A stretch of 64,000 nt of DNA, from assembly GCA_013397455.1 (NCBI GenBank), contig VYZB01000724.1, forward strand, positions 57,315 through 121,314, written 5' to 3'. A program made the position numbers and the translations under genes. Numbering within the stretch: the first letter of the stretch is position 1; each line of letters starts with the position of its first letter. Of the stretch, positions 51,143 to 63,880 are shown one piece after another. This DNA comes from Crotophaga sulcirostris (taxonomy: Eukaryota > Chordata > Aves > Cuculiformes > Crotophagidae). Below the pieces are notes generated by a model. That model was given only the letters and a program-made list of their open reading frames with translations, made no database searches and was not told the DNA's origin.

Positions 51143-54100
51143 CTAGGGAAAGAAAGAAAGACACAGCAACAGATTACTACTACTACCACTGGAAAAAAGA
51201 TGGGAAGAAGTTTTTACAGCTGCACATTCATAAATTAATGTACTTGAAAGTTTAACCAATTTGTAAGGCATGCCACTGATCTTTCCCTTCATTGCTCATA
51301 ACCCACTTCTGTCCCTGGGTAGAAAAGGCAGTTCAGAGCCTTTCCTCCAAACCAGTATCACCAGCAGAAATCCAGACTACAAATGCTTTATCACTTGGCA
51401 GCTAACCTGATGCCTGCTTGGCCACCTAAGTATAGACCAGAGCAGATGTGTCATGTTCCTCATCACGATGACAGCCACAATTGCCACCAATGTACCAATG
51501 GGGTCGGCTCACCCAGACCACTCACTCCAGACTTCTACCTGTGTCATCCAGGCGGTTCGGCTCAGATTATACATGCACCAGCTGGGTCATTTGTACAAAG
51601 TGCTACATGTACCTAATCCAAGTAATAAGAGAGGAGTCATAGTGGATGGTTGTCCATTTGTCCCCTCACCACCTCCCACAGGCACTAGCTTGGCCTGAAG
51701 AGGCAAGATCCAAGAAAAAATGGGAAACAGAACCAACAAACTCAAACAGATGGAAAAAATAAAAAAAAACATTTAAGCCATTTTGTTCTCAAGTTCACCA
51801 GCTAGCGAGCAGTAAAATGCTAATAATCACAATTTTATTTTGTCAGAAGCTTAATTTCTCTCCACTTCCTTTCAGCAGCAAAGGAAAAGTCAGGCATCAG
51901 CAGAAGAAATACACCCACGACTTTTTAAAGAAAAGTCATATGTTTGTGTTCATATGTTCAGTCTCCTTTTACCAACACAACCCCTCCTTCTGCTGAGTCA
52001 GAAAGGAAAGAGCCCTGCCTTATCACCAGCACCAGTCTCTGCACCAGGCAACCAACTGCCAGGAAGTGCAGCACAGCCCAGGCTGCTCATTTCCCATTTG
52101 TTTGTTTCTGAGGGGGGCAGAGTAGACCCGTTCCCCCTCCCATAAGCACCATTTAACATGGGAAGAAGCCTCCATGGGTCTTTCTTTGAAGAGGACCTAG
52201 GATATGGCTTTCCAAGTGGTGGCTGGCGGTTCACAGCCCACTGCTGCACTGGGGGACCACATGGCCTTTGCCACATTTCCAAGCAGAATAATGCAGGCAA
52301 GTCTGCCTCCACACTTCAAAAAAACACGGCCAGGGACTGATAGCAATCCTCATTCTTCAAAACGCAGGCATTCCTGGACTTCTGTGTGCATCACAGTGGT
52401 GGGGAGGCAGACTCGGCGCCCTGGTGAGCCACCTCTCCAGCATGAGATGCTGAGCAACCTCTCCATGCAGACCTTTCCCCAACATGAGGGGAGAAGGAAA
52501 CAGAAGCTCAAAGTCCAGTCAAGGAATCCATAAGAAGGGAATATTTAATGAGTGGCAGTACAAAAGCAGGCCTAAAGTAGATAAACAGATGTGACAGAGT
52601 GAGAGGTCTGTGCTTGGTTAGACTACTGCTGTCCACAGACTTACTGCACGTGAGGAGGCTGCTCTGCATCGTGAGACTGGGCTGACTGGTGCCGCAGCTA
52701 ATTCAGGCCACAACAGAGCCTTAGGGGGATGAATTCAAAACTGAAGTAAAGATATGGTCCACATACAAGCTCAACAAAGTCCAAACCGTTTTGAGTGTAC
52801 ATCCAACAACAAATGTGGCCTGCACCTCTTTGTGACCTGCAAGGTGCCACTGAAGTCTGAGGGAAACGTTGCCTGCAGCAGCAGTGGAGTCCCTAAATTG
52901 CATAACTTTGCAGAACACCACCCTTTACTCAGAGAACACTTTTGACAAAACAGCTAAAACCTCACATTCTTGATGAGGTAACACATATTTTGCTCCCTGC
53001 CACAGGTGCTCCTGTCCATATCCCAATTCAGCTAGACCCCAGCTCAGAGGTGTATTTAAGAAATGGAAGAACCAGTGGACACTCCTTACGCAAAACAAAC
53101 ACATCCTGGTTTTGAAAGCAGAAAGAATCCTTTAAAAAACAAACTCAACAAACCCTCGCAATTGTACCAAATGTTATCTAAAGACAAGGTCATTCCACAA
53201 AACATGACAAATACTAATAAAGCACAAACAGTTGACAACCAAGCTTCTCATCCCAGCAGTGAACTACTCAGGAAAAATCTTCCCCTCTTGCACAATAGAT
53301 AAACGCTACACGAAAGAAAGTGTATCAGCTCCAGAAACCCCAGCTTCCTGCCCTCTCCTGCTATCAGGATTGTAACACAATCGCCTCCTTTGTTTCTCAG
53401 AAGTGTAACCTGACTTACCCGATCCATATCTGATGTACACAGCCAGGCTGTCTTTCAAATCCTGCGGCTTCATTCTACACCACATCTCCAAGTCCTTCCT
53501 CCTCGGCTGCTAGCATCTTCCTTAGTTGTTTGGTTTTTCATGCTTAGCCCAATGGCATTGCTATCTGGCCATGCATTTATAATCATATTTTTGTTTCTCT
53601 GGACCTTTTTATATTTGCAACATGTATATGTAAGTTTTATATACATATATCATATACATTTATATACACATTTTTATATTTTTAATTTTTTCCAGTATTT
53701 GCAATACTGCATGCTGTGCTTGCTAGTGATGATTATTTTTTTTAAGCTTTGATTACTTTATAATTATTCATCAATCTCCTAATTTTGAAGAGCATTAGAA
53801 AAAAAGAAGTGGAGGTGGGCAAGGACAGTTTTGTCAACAGGTGACCTGGCTCCCTACTTACTAAAATCTTAAACATCAGATGAAACTTTTTGTAATCCCT
53901 GTAAATTGTTGATCTAGCAACAGGCAGCAACATATTTTAGGGGAAGTCTATTAAAATTATTTAATGGACTAAGGTCTTTCAGTCACAACTGCCAGTAGGC
54001 ACTTTGATCAAATCATGTGAAAAGATAATGTTTTACAATATTAGCTGTAATATAACAAGCTCAATGAAAATAAAGATAGGAGGAATAAATGAATAAAAGT

Positions 54101-57100
54101 TAGACTAAATGCTCAGAAATGAACAGCACTGCATCTTTTTGAAAAAGAGACTGGGATGGTTTGAAAATCCTACTTCATAAGAAATTTGTGTTTGTAATAT
54201 TAAAAATAAAGTTGACAAACAAGCCTATAAATTCAGGTCCCAAGGCAAAGCCATGTGCCCCAGCTTGCTCCCCCCATGCCTTTTGGTCAGCATTGCGTTC
54301 ACTGGAGGTGCCAGAAACTTGGCTCTCACATCCCTGTTCCAGTGCTGAAAATATTAAGCTTTGTTGCAAGTTTTGAAAAAATCTTAAAGCTTCGTAATGT
54401 CTTTGAATCAGGGAAATGCAAGAGAACCAAAGTTTTCATTGAAAAGGAAACAGTTTTTTTAGAGAAAACTATGAAAATGTGATCTGTGATGAATTACAGA
54501 GGTTAAGAAAATATACACCAAGTAGGAAAGCAAATAGTAAGAAAACTTGCAGCATGTTTTTGTGCCTTATGCTTTTAAAGGCAATATCAGAAATGAGAGT
54601 GGAAGAAATTCATGTGTTTTGAGCACCAGTGGCTGTGACTGCAAAGGCCAATTTTGCGTTTTTACATCAGTGGTGCCCACACACTTGAGTGGGGCTGCAC
54701 CTGGTGTAAAAAGGTTTTATTTGACATCGTGAAAACCATAAGTTTAAAATATTTTACTTTAGTTTAAATCCAAACCTTCTCAGTTACAAAGAGAACTGGA
54801 ATGAATGCAATATTTCCGTTACATACATATACATTTTTATATAAGCAAGGCTTATTTTCCTGGGAGAAAAATATGAATGGCATACTTCTCCTTGAAGCAG
54901 ACAATAAAGCAGAGTCTGTTGTTATGTGCCAGCCAGAAGAATTAACTCTTTAGTGCCAGAAAGACCAGCCATAATGTAGTTATAAACTGATCTACTGAGC
55001 TCTCACCTGTGAGTTGAAGAAGAGGAAATCTATTATAGAGTAAGAAAGCCAAAGAAACATGAAAAGCTGGGTAAAATGTGATTTCTTATTCCACTGACTC
55101 CTATTGAGCTCTGGCAGAAAGAAGGTCCATAAAAAAAGTGAACTTTGGGCAGAAAAGAAACACATGTGAGCAACCAATTGTATTTAACCATGTAGGGGAA
55201 GGACCACAGAAGACCTCCTGTTCATCAGAGTTACAAGAGTCTCCTTGGAGGCTGCAACACATTGTCACTCCGAGCATACAGCAAACTGCTAAAAATAAGT
55301 GGCTCGCTGTAGGTGAGCAGCAGCACATCAAATATTTTAGGGAGTCAATACAAAGCAAAAGCTCTGGTCCAAATAAAAAAAATAGGCTTTGAGATATTTT
55401 GGAAATATCCACACCTCACCATGTACCAATGCCAAATTCTGCTTGCCTTCCAGCTACAAATTATTACTGCAACACCTCTAATAAATACAGTTGTAGAGTT
55501 AAATAAGTTACAGTACAATGCTTCAAGGGAGTGGAAACTATAAAAAGGCAGTTCAGCTGGGGATTAACACAGCGAACAGAGGGAATTAATTTAATCTAAA
55601 ACAAATTAGACTCTCATTTGATTAATTTGCTAGAGGCAAAGCAAAAATCTGTGGAGGAGAACTGTGTAATTTCTAGTTCTTGTTCTTAAACCTTAAATAA
55701 ATTAATCATGGACCACTTACAAGTCACTTTGAGGTCAAAAAAGAAAGAGCTGGCCTGGAGCCAAAAAGGATGCCAAATCTGCCCCGGGATTATATAGGGC
55801 CTATAACCACTGCATCACTTGGACCCTTTGCTGTAACAGCATCAGATCTGAGAAGCCTTTGGTGCGAGGTGATTTTAGGGAAATTGTTTCCATTTTCTCC
55901 CCTTCCTTTTGTAGGTGCCATTGTTGGCATACAGAAGGTGTCACAGAAAGCTGCTAATGGACATGTCTAGCTCTCACCTTTTAGTAGTATAATCCGTTCA
56001 GGCATTTTAATGTAATTAACTAGTGAAGCAAACTAGACCTCAGAACTGTAGAGATTCTGGGTTGTATGGTGACTGCAGACAAGTGGTATCCAATAATTTC
56101 TAGAACTTTCATGAGTAGTAAACATGGGTTTAAATTCTTTGTTTTAAGACTTTGTTTAAAGTCTTGAATTAAGAAAAGACCAATATGCTACTCTGCACTT
56201 CAAAATCCAGGGAAATCTACTTCAGGAGAGAATGAGGCATCTGGGCTGAATATTGTCACAGAGTTTCAACTCAGATTTTAGAAGCTACTTTATAACCCCT
56301 GCGAAAACTGGATTTACTGTACATGAGAATTTACCCCTAAAGCACCACACTGGGAACTCAGGAATATAAAACTAATTTGTACTAACCATGACATCCAGGG
56401 TAAGAGGTTCCTTTAAAATAAATCTCTCAAAGAGCTTTAATAGTTAGGGCTCTGCCTTTATGGGAACTGTATAGTTACATCTCAGTGCAACACTGTAAAA
56501 TTCATTCTATTATCAAGAACAGATTTTTTTTAGTACCATTTGGAAAGATGCTGTGCCTATTAGTTGAAAATTATTATATTTCTCTCTCTAACCTGTAAAC
56601 CAGCATGGAAGTCAAACTTTGCTCAGAACCATGTAACAAGTGCATCCAGGATCTCACCAGAGGGATCACCTGCAGTGTCAGAAAGCTACTTCTGCCCGCT
56701 GTCTCCACCTCAGCCCTCTCAGGGTAAGGCAAAAGTTGTCCACTTGTGAGGTTTCTGTATATTAACAACTATTCAGACAGATGAGAACAGTGAACACCAA
56801 TATATTTCTCATATCACATTTCAAAAGCCTTTCAAGCAGCCACCAGATTTATATGCATTTCTGGTCACCATTAACTAGATCTATATTCAAAGTGCTGACC
56901 TAGAGGTGAAACTGAGCCAGTAGAAGCACAGCAAGCAGCTGCAGCCTTCAGATGTTGATGACTTCATCAGTCTCTAATTGGTTTCCACTGGTTTTCATAG
57001 CTTTCATTTTGGACAGTCTCCTGCTTGTGCTAACGGGCCGCTCACTCCCCTCTCTCTTCACAGATGCTTCTTCTCACTTGTTCTCTTTTTATGCCTTTCT

Positions 57101-60100
57101 CCATTAGTTTCTAGGCCCTTTTCATATTCAAGTCTTTCTCTCTTTGCTTCTATTCTGGTAAGACCTCCCTCATAAAAACCTCCCCCACACATAAACCCCA
57201 CCCCCTACTGACAAGGTCCCAAGCTGACATGTCATGTTCACCATGTCACTGTTGTTGGATCTGCATGTATCATGCCCATCTTTTCCATCTGGTCCTTTGT
57301 CCAACTTGTCATTCTGTGAGCTCCTCAGGACAGCTATTACATGGATTCCACATTTGTAGAGTACCTGGTCTTCAGGGGAGGCCTGGCAGAGGTTCAGCTG
57401 AGGCAGTTCTGGAAGTGAGCCCACCTCCCTGCATCTCAAATCATCCTTTGGCTTGTTGTCTGAGCCTGGATTCTGGCAACGAGACTGAGGCTTTTCCCCA
57501 CCTCTGTCCTTCAGGCTGCTGATCGGGGAATTCATCTGCTTTCAGTATTGCAAGAAAACAAGAGGCAAGGTCCCAGGCCATAGATTCTCTCTTGACACTT
57601 ACAATCTAAGACTAGGATTGTGTCAAAAAACCAAACCAAAACAAAGAGTCATGACAAATGGGTACATTTTAATGTTCTGGCCTCAATCTACCCTCGCACT
57701 GCTATACCCCAAAAATGTGAGAGCTCACACTAAGAACGCAGGAAAAGACAGGAGATTAAGAAATCTAGAGGTATAAGACACTCTCTAGTTTTGCTTTCCA
57801 GGCACAAAATGAAGACAGCAAATAGGAGTGTTTCTTGAACAAAACTCATTAGCCCGTAAGTGCCACAGAGCATTGCTACAGTACTGGGGTCAGGACCAGC
57901 TGCACGGTGCAGAGGGTTGACCTTAGAAGTTAAAAGTTTAAATCATATCGTATTTCAGCATAATGATTTAAGAGCAAACAGACCTGTTCTCATTAGTGCA
58001 TTGAAAAATCGTGCCTCCCTGTCTGTATGTTAGAGGAGGCAATTAACAACAGCATTAAAATGGCACACACATTCCTAACAACACACGTCTCCATTACCTC
58101 CCATAACTCATCCACTTTGTTCCCCAGCGACGTCCCAGTCTTCACCTCAAATTTATGCACCAAAAGGGATTGCACTTCTAGGTGGAAGCAGTCAGACTCT
58201 GAAGACAATTCATCTTAGGCTGATCCCTCACTCATACAGACCATGTTCACATTATTAGCAGGATCAGGTTCACTTTCAGTGCCTGGTAAAAAGTGTCTTT
58301 ATTTTGCTTTCTAAGGGGGAGGGCTGGAAGGGGGGGAATCTCTGTTCTGACACACAGGACTTCAGGATAAGGAACGTTTTGTGAAGCTGAAGATAACTGA
58401 GCACACATCCTTCACAGCACTGAATTGCTTTCAGCCTTGACATTTCTTTCTGCTCTCTTTATTTTACTCTGGTTTTGCTCTGCAAAGCCTGATCAGCTCT
58501 ATCTTTCTGCAAGATTATCTTTCCCTTCTTATCTTAGTAGGCAAAGGTGTTTGGACCTCTGGGCACAATGGTCTTTGAGTGTGGATCTAAGTAAACTGTT
58601 CAGTGGTTGTGACAAAAAAGGGCTCTGTTCAGCTCTCAGCTGTAGCAAAATGAGTCTAGAATAAATTTATGTTATCCAAAGTAGAAGAACAGAGTCATGA
58701 GAGATTTTAAACAACTTGTTTCTTCATAGGAATAGGCTCACTGGACCTATTCTTAGTCCTGTGTGCTGGGAAAAGTAGAATATTGAAAGCGAAGATGAAC
58801 AATTACAACTTCTTACTGAAAACACTCCTGCAATTTATAGTTTATATGCCAATTTTGCTCCATATCCACTACAGCTGTACAGTAATATTTCTACCTGTGC
58901 AATAATAGATTTCTTTTGTATTTTCACAGCCTCCTACACTCTGCTTTTCTCTCCTTTGACACACACATACATGATCAACTTTCTCATCCATATGTTTAAA
59001 ATTCTCTGTGCTACCAACCAATTCAGGATACACATTGACTGTATGGTGGCATTGCTGGGGATTTGTTCTGCGTTATATCACACATTTATTATAACTGCTC
59101 ATGCCTTTGAACTTCTGCGGTAGGGTCCTGTGACATGTCCAACACACACCACTCAGAGCTCCTGCACATGTTTCATGTTTATGTCACTATATTCACATAA
59201 GCTCTGTTATAACTGGACTAAGTAAAGGTTACTAGATCACTCCATTTCTAATCCTTGGTTTTCAGATGCTTTCTGGCTTCTGCAAAATGCTCTGGAGTGG
59301 ATTTTTTTTAAATTTGTAGTTTGAAGTTTCTATCCAAGAAAGACCTATTTGCAGATAACTATTAATTTCACTTTGTGCACATGAAGACTGGAGAGAGAGC
59401 TACATGCTTATCCTGTATTAGAAAATTAGAAGATTTATGCCTTTAGGCTTTAAAAACAGTGGTGACATCAAAACAGTTAGAGAGAAAGATGTAATCCGTC
59501 AAGAAGGCAGGCATCATATAAATAGATTATTTAAGACTTTTCAACACAGCCAATACAGAGCAACTGAATTTGCATGCATGCTCAGCTTTTGCACACAAAG
59601 GCTTTACCTGCATGTTCCAGCCAGGCTCCAAGTTACAACACAGAAGGGACGATTTTGGCAATATGGGCTGATAAGTCGTTAATTGTCTGTTAAGGTGTGC
59701 ACTGTATAAGGGAAACCTGAGGTAAAGTGAACTGGCATATTCTGTGAAAGCTCAATGTACTCTATGTGCTGAAAACTGTGCACAAAGCACATAGAGCTGC
59801 CTTTGAGGTAAACTGGTGAACACTAAGAATGCTGGACGTTCAGACTAGACCATTCGTGAGGAAGTGTCAGCCTCACTGATTTCAGTAGAGCACAGCTGAG
59901 GATGAATCTGTCCTGGCATTTCACTCCATGCATCTTTTTTTTTTTTTTTTTAAACAGGACAAGGTATTTGGTCACATTGGAGTTCTCAAGCACAAGACAA
60001 CAGACATTTCATCCTCCAGCACCATTGCTACACAAGCAGTGCACTGCAAGGTGCCTGCAACAGCTGGAAGGAAGGAGAAGGAGGAGGATCAGTGGAAAGC

Positions 60101-61934
60101 AGCAGCTGAGCTACCTTGGGTACCATGACACAGAACTCAGTCCCAAAGTGACCACCTTGCCTTCGTCATAGCCTGATTTGGGGCATTAGTGTTAGTTATC
60201 CAAACAACATCCACATTTCAGACAAACAAAACTTAGCACCAGAACTGCCCGTGACAGTAGTGATTACAGATACAGTTTAAAGTAATAATTACAAAATATA
60301 TCACAAACACATAGAAAGTTCTCAGTTTTAACAATGCTTGTCCCTATCTTAAATTAGGGCCAATGTTTTTGAACATGTGGTGGTGTTTGACTATGAGGAA
60401 GCTGTTTTCATTTGTTTCCTAGGCAACAAATACTCCTTCATACCCCAATAAATAACTACGACTTAGAAGTATCATTTGATAAAGATACATCTGACCCTAA
60501 AGCAGTCAAGTCCCTTTATAAATCACATGAATTATTACTAAGAAGTATCACCAAAGTTTGTGAACTCAGTGTAGTTCGCTGGAAATAAAACTGCCAGTAT
60601 ATTAAACATAAACTTCAATTTGTTTTACTGATTTAAAACATAAGACATTACAAATACCAGCAACGGAATATATAATTTATTCCTTACAGATATTTAGTGA
60701 TGTAATTATTTAGATATTCCTCCATTCTCCAGAGAGGGTAGATACAGAGACAGCTGCAATCAACAGATCATTTTGTTGTTATTAAGAAAAATGTGTAACT
60801 ATATCGAGTTCTAAAGTTCTACAATTATCACCACCATCAAGTTTAAAGATAAAATATTAAAAAAACAAGTCTGTACCCAGAAAAGGAAATCACAGAGTCA
60901 AAATTTGGTTTGGCTCTCTGACTTCCACAACACTGGCAACAGCATTTGTTGTGATGATTTCTCTGAAGTTTCTTTTTTCTCTTGCTATTAGCATAGCCAT
61001 TTCAGTGTTCTTTGCATGTTTTACTACTGATTTCTGAAATAAGATGGCTGTGATTTCTCTTAGGGAAACTGAATGGTAAGGAATAGCAACCAGAGCGAAG
61101 CATCTCCCTCTTGGTGGAGCGTGGGGCACCAACATGTGCTTCCAGCAGGAATAACATTTTCCCTCCAAATACCACTTCTCTGCTTTGCAAAGAATGGAGG
61201 CAGAACGGGAGGAGACGAAAGTTTCATCTTATGTCCTCAGTCCTTTGCATCCCACCTCCCCCCAAAACCGATGCAGCCTCAGCCCCTACAAAAATAGAGC
61301 GTAAGGCTTTCAGTGATAAAGGCATGGGTTTATATTACTGCATTCCCATTGTTTTGGGTTGTTCCTGCCATTACACTTACGCTGATAATGACAAGCTGAT
61401 GACAAAACTTTTGGCACAAGTACCCTATAAATAAAAATCATTGTAAATAAATTACTTTGAATACGTTGCACGGCTCTGTAGAGACACCACGTCACAGTGC
61501 CATGAGGAACTTAAACAGCGTGTGTGGGCTAGCAAAAATAACCCCCCCTCAGAAAGCTTCTCCTCCCTTCAGGCAGCTACTCTGGCAAGTGAGTAAATAA
61601 TCACATCATTTGGTGTCCCAGACTCTGGAAACTAAGTGTAACTATCATGATGTTTACTGGCGTCCTGGCATCTGGAATCAAACTCTGCAACCCAAGCACA
61701 GGCACACTGGTGCCCAAAAGCAATTTTCTTGGATGTATGGTTTTTTCCTTCCACCCTTCAAGTTTATTTTTGCTGCTGCAGAAAAACTAGATCCAACTCT
61801 CACAAGCTCCCAACTACTTCCTAAACTTTCCGTAACGTCCTTTGATGTTTTCATTTTAAGTACTCCCCAGCGTGTAAAGCCTCTGCGTTTTGCTGTAAGG
61901 CTATCAATTTTCATAAACACAAGGCTTTCTTGCA
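51143..61934. other. COLEC12: Non-coding interior of COLEC12 intron 1
   Basis: No exon, RNA gene or clear transposon recognised in 10.8 kb. Contents seen: the polypyrimidine acceptor tract of the exon (minus strand, about 51143-51160), a TATACA-type AT-rich simple repeat at about 53626-53692, and a T17 run at 59935-59951. The segment around 57290-57370 faintly resembles an old interspersed repeat, but not well enough to call. Confidence 0.5.
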
Positions 61935-61950
61935 CCCCCCCCCCCCCCCC
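61935..61950 (+). repeat. C16 homopolymer
   Basis: Sixteen consecutive C at 61935-61950, preceded by GCA and followed by AATACATG. Such a run is length-unstable and can form G-quadruplex (minus) or i-motif (plus) structures. Its exact length in an assembly is unreliable. Confidence 0.9.
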
Positions 61951-62096
61951 AATACATGTTTACTAGGTTACAACACAGCAATTTGGCAATCTGCTTCTTT
62001 ATTTGATCTGAAAAGTGTATTATCTAATACCACTCGATCACAATGTTGCAGGATGGGGTGAACCGGTAGAAGTGTGGTGTTCTACCCATTTGAAAC

Positions 62097-62144
62097 AAAA
62101 AAAAAGATAAAGAGAAAAAGAAGGGAAAAGGAAAAGAAACGAAG
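62097..62144 (+). repeat. Purine-rich tract
   Basis: Nearly all A and G; bases 62109-62139 are pure purine. On the COLEC12 sense strand it is a long pyrimidine tract. Confidence 0.6.
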
Positions 62145-62514
62145 TTTCAGTTTTAACAGATGCAAAGCAAAGACCAAATATTTTCCAGTCGGTGGATGTT
62201 GAGGAGAAATATGCCAAATACATTTCACAAGCCAGTTAAGCCTCTACTGGCACCTAATCACTGCCAGATGTTTAGAAGCAACACCAAGAACATCGCAAAA
62301 CGCTGGCAGAAAAATAAACAAATAAATCGGGGAGAAACAGAAGTCGTCTTCTCGGGACGCCGGCGGAGGGAAAAGTTGGGTGCCGGGAGAAAACGTGCTG
62401 GGGAGAGCACACACGGCCGGGACAGGACAGGACAGGACGGGGTGACAATGACACCCCTCTCCCCAGACCGGGACTGACCCGCACAAAGCAAACGGGCCGC
62501 CCCTGCCCTGCGGG

Positions 62515-63477
62515 GGTTCTGCCCGCACCCGGCTCGCCCTGCCCGCACCCTGCCTGCCCGGTGCCCTCCCAGCACCCTGCCCGCACCCTACACGCCTACT
62601 GCCCTGCCTGCCTCCTCCCCGAAACCTCCCCTCGCTGCAGCCTGTTCACACCGCGCCCTGCCTGCATCCCGCCCGCTCCCTGCCCGACATCTCCCCTGGA
62701 TGTAGCCTGTCCGCGTGCTGACTTACCTGCACCCTGCCCGCACCCTACAGATGCCCTGCGCCCTGCCCGCTATTGGCTCCCTCCCTGCCCCCTGCCCGCA
62801 CACTCTTCCCACATCCCGCCAGGAATCTCCCCTTGACGCAGCCTGCCCGCAAGCTGCCTTACTTGCACCTTGCCCGCACCCAGCCCGCACCCCACAGATG
62901 CCCCTTGTGCCCTGCCCAGTCTGCTCCCTCCCTGCACCCTGCCTGCAACCTCCCTTTGCTGTAACCTGTTCGCATTCTGATTTACCTGCACCTTACCTGC
63001 ACCCTGCCCGCACCCTGCCCGCTGTCTTCTCCCTGCCTGTACCCTGCCCACACCTTACAGATCCCTCCTGCGCCCTGCCCGCTATCTGCTCCCTGCAAGC
63101 ACCCTGCACACCCCGCTACCTGCTCCCTGCCTGCACCCTCTTCCCACATCCTGCCCGAAATCTCCCCTTGACGCCGCCTGTCCGCACGCTGCACCCCACC
63201 TGCCCCCTGCCCGGCCTGCCCCCTGCCCGCATCCTGCCCGAAACCTCCCTTTCAAGCAGCCTGTCCGCACGCTGCCTCACCTGCTCCCTCCCTGCACGCT
63301 CCCCTTGCTGTAGCCTGTTCGCTTGCTGACTTCACCTGCACCCTACCTGCACCCTGCCCGGCCTGCTCCCTGCCCTCACCCTGCTTGAAATCTCCCCTCG
63401 ATGCAGCCTGTCCGCATGTTGCCTTACCTGCACGCTCCCTTTGCTGTAGCCTGTTCGCGTGCTGCCTTACCTGCTCC
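62515..63477 (-). repeat. Degenerate GC-rich tandem array (older part)
   Basis: Seen: imperfect repetition of CCTGCCCGCACCCT-like 14-15-mers and of a longer module, CCCCTTGACGCAGCCTGT followed by CCGCACGCTGCCTTACCTGC. The longer module is recognisable near 62628, 62691, 62826, 62950, 63163, 63245, 63300, 63391, 63432 and once more at about 63828. Spacing is irregular (about 40 to 210 bp), so this is an eroded array with internal deletions or nested expansions. CACCCTACAGATGCCC-like pieces recur near 62743 and 62890. It probably shares ancestry with the 47-bp array next to it. Confidence 0.85.
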
Positions 63478-63804
63478 CTGCCCGCATCCTTTACACCCCA
63501 CCTGCGCCCTGCCTTACCTGCTCCCTGCCCGCATCCTTTACACCCCACCTGCGCCCTCCCTTACCTGCACCCTGCCCGCATCCTTTACAACCCACCTGCG
63601 CCCTGCCCTGCCTGCACCCTGCCCGCACCCTTTACACCCCACCTGCACCCTGCCTTACCTGCTCCCTGCCCGCACCCTTTACACCCCACCTGCGCCCTGC
63701 CTTACCTGCACCCTGCCCGCATCCTTTAGACCCCACCTGCACCCTGCCTTACCTGCTCCCTGCCCGCATCCTATAGACCCCACCTGCGCTGCCTTACCTG
63801 CTCC
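63478..63804 (-). repeat. 47-bp minisatellite, seven units
   Basis: Seen: the anchor CCCGCA occurs at 63481, 63528, 63575, 63622, 63669, 63716, 63763 and 63808. That is six intervals of exactly 47 bp and one of 45 bp. Each unit reads CTGCCCGCATCCTTTACA, then CCCCACCTGCGCCCTG, then CCTTACCTGCTCC, with few substitutions (CATCC/CACCC, TACA/TAGA, GCTCC/GCACC). This homogeneity marks it as the youngest part of the array and probably polymorphic. The unit has no stop codon in any plus-strand frame, which creates long spurious ORFs. Confidence 0.95.
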
Positions 63805-63880
63805 CTGCCCGCACGCTGCCCGCAGTCCCCCCTCGGTGCAGCCTCTCCGCACGCTGCCTTACCTGCGCCCTCCCGCACCG
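63805..63880. repeat. Edge units of the array
   Basis: One further copy of the longer module (CCCCCCTCGGTGCAGCCTCT, then CCGCACGCTGCCTTACCTGC) lies at about 63828-63867 and ends the array on the promoter side. It contains the CAGGTAAGG-like site nearest to the presumed promoter (63859-63865). Confidence 0.7.

Noticed and set aside
57290..57370. Faint similarity to an old amniote interspersed repeat (GTGAGCTCCTCAGGACAG ... GTAGAGTACCTGGTC)
   Set aside because: The match is short and from memory only; not strong enough to call.
62715..63329. Plus-strand open frame of 204 codons, with overlapping frames to 63776, rich in Pro, Cys, Ala and Leu
   Set aside because: It lies wholly in the tandem array. 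The repeat unit lacks stop codons on the plus strand, so open frames are automatic. A 47-bp unit shifts the frame each time and gives only a cyclic low-complexity peptide.
62258..63548. Minus-strand open frames rich in Gly, Arg and Gln in the same block
   Set aside because: Same compositional cause: G-rich repeat sequence with few stops, no recognised domain, and frames that shift with the repeat.
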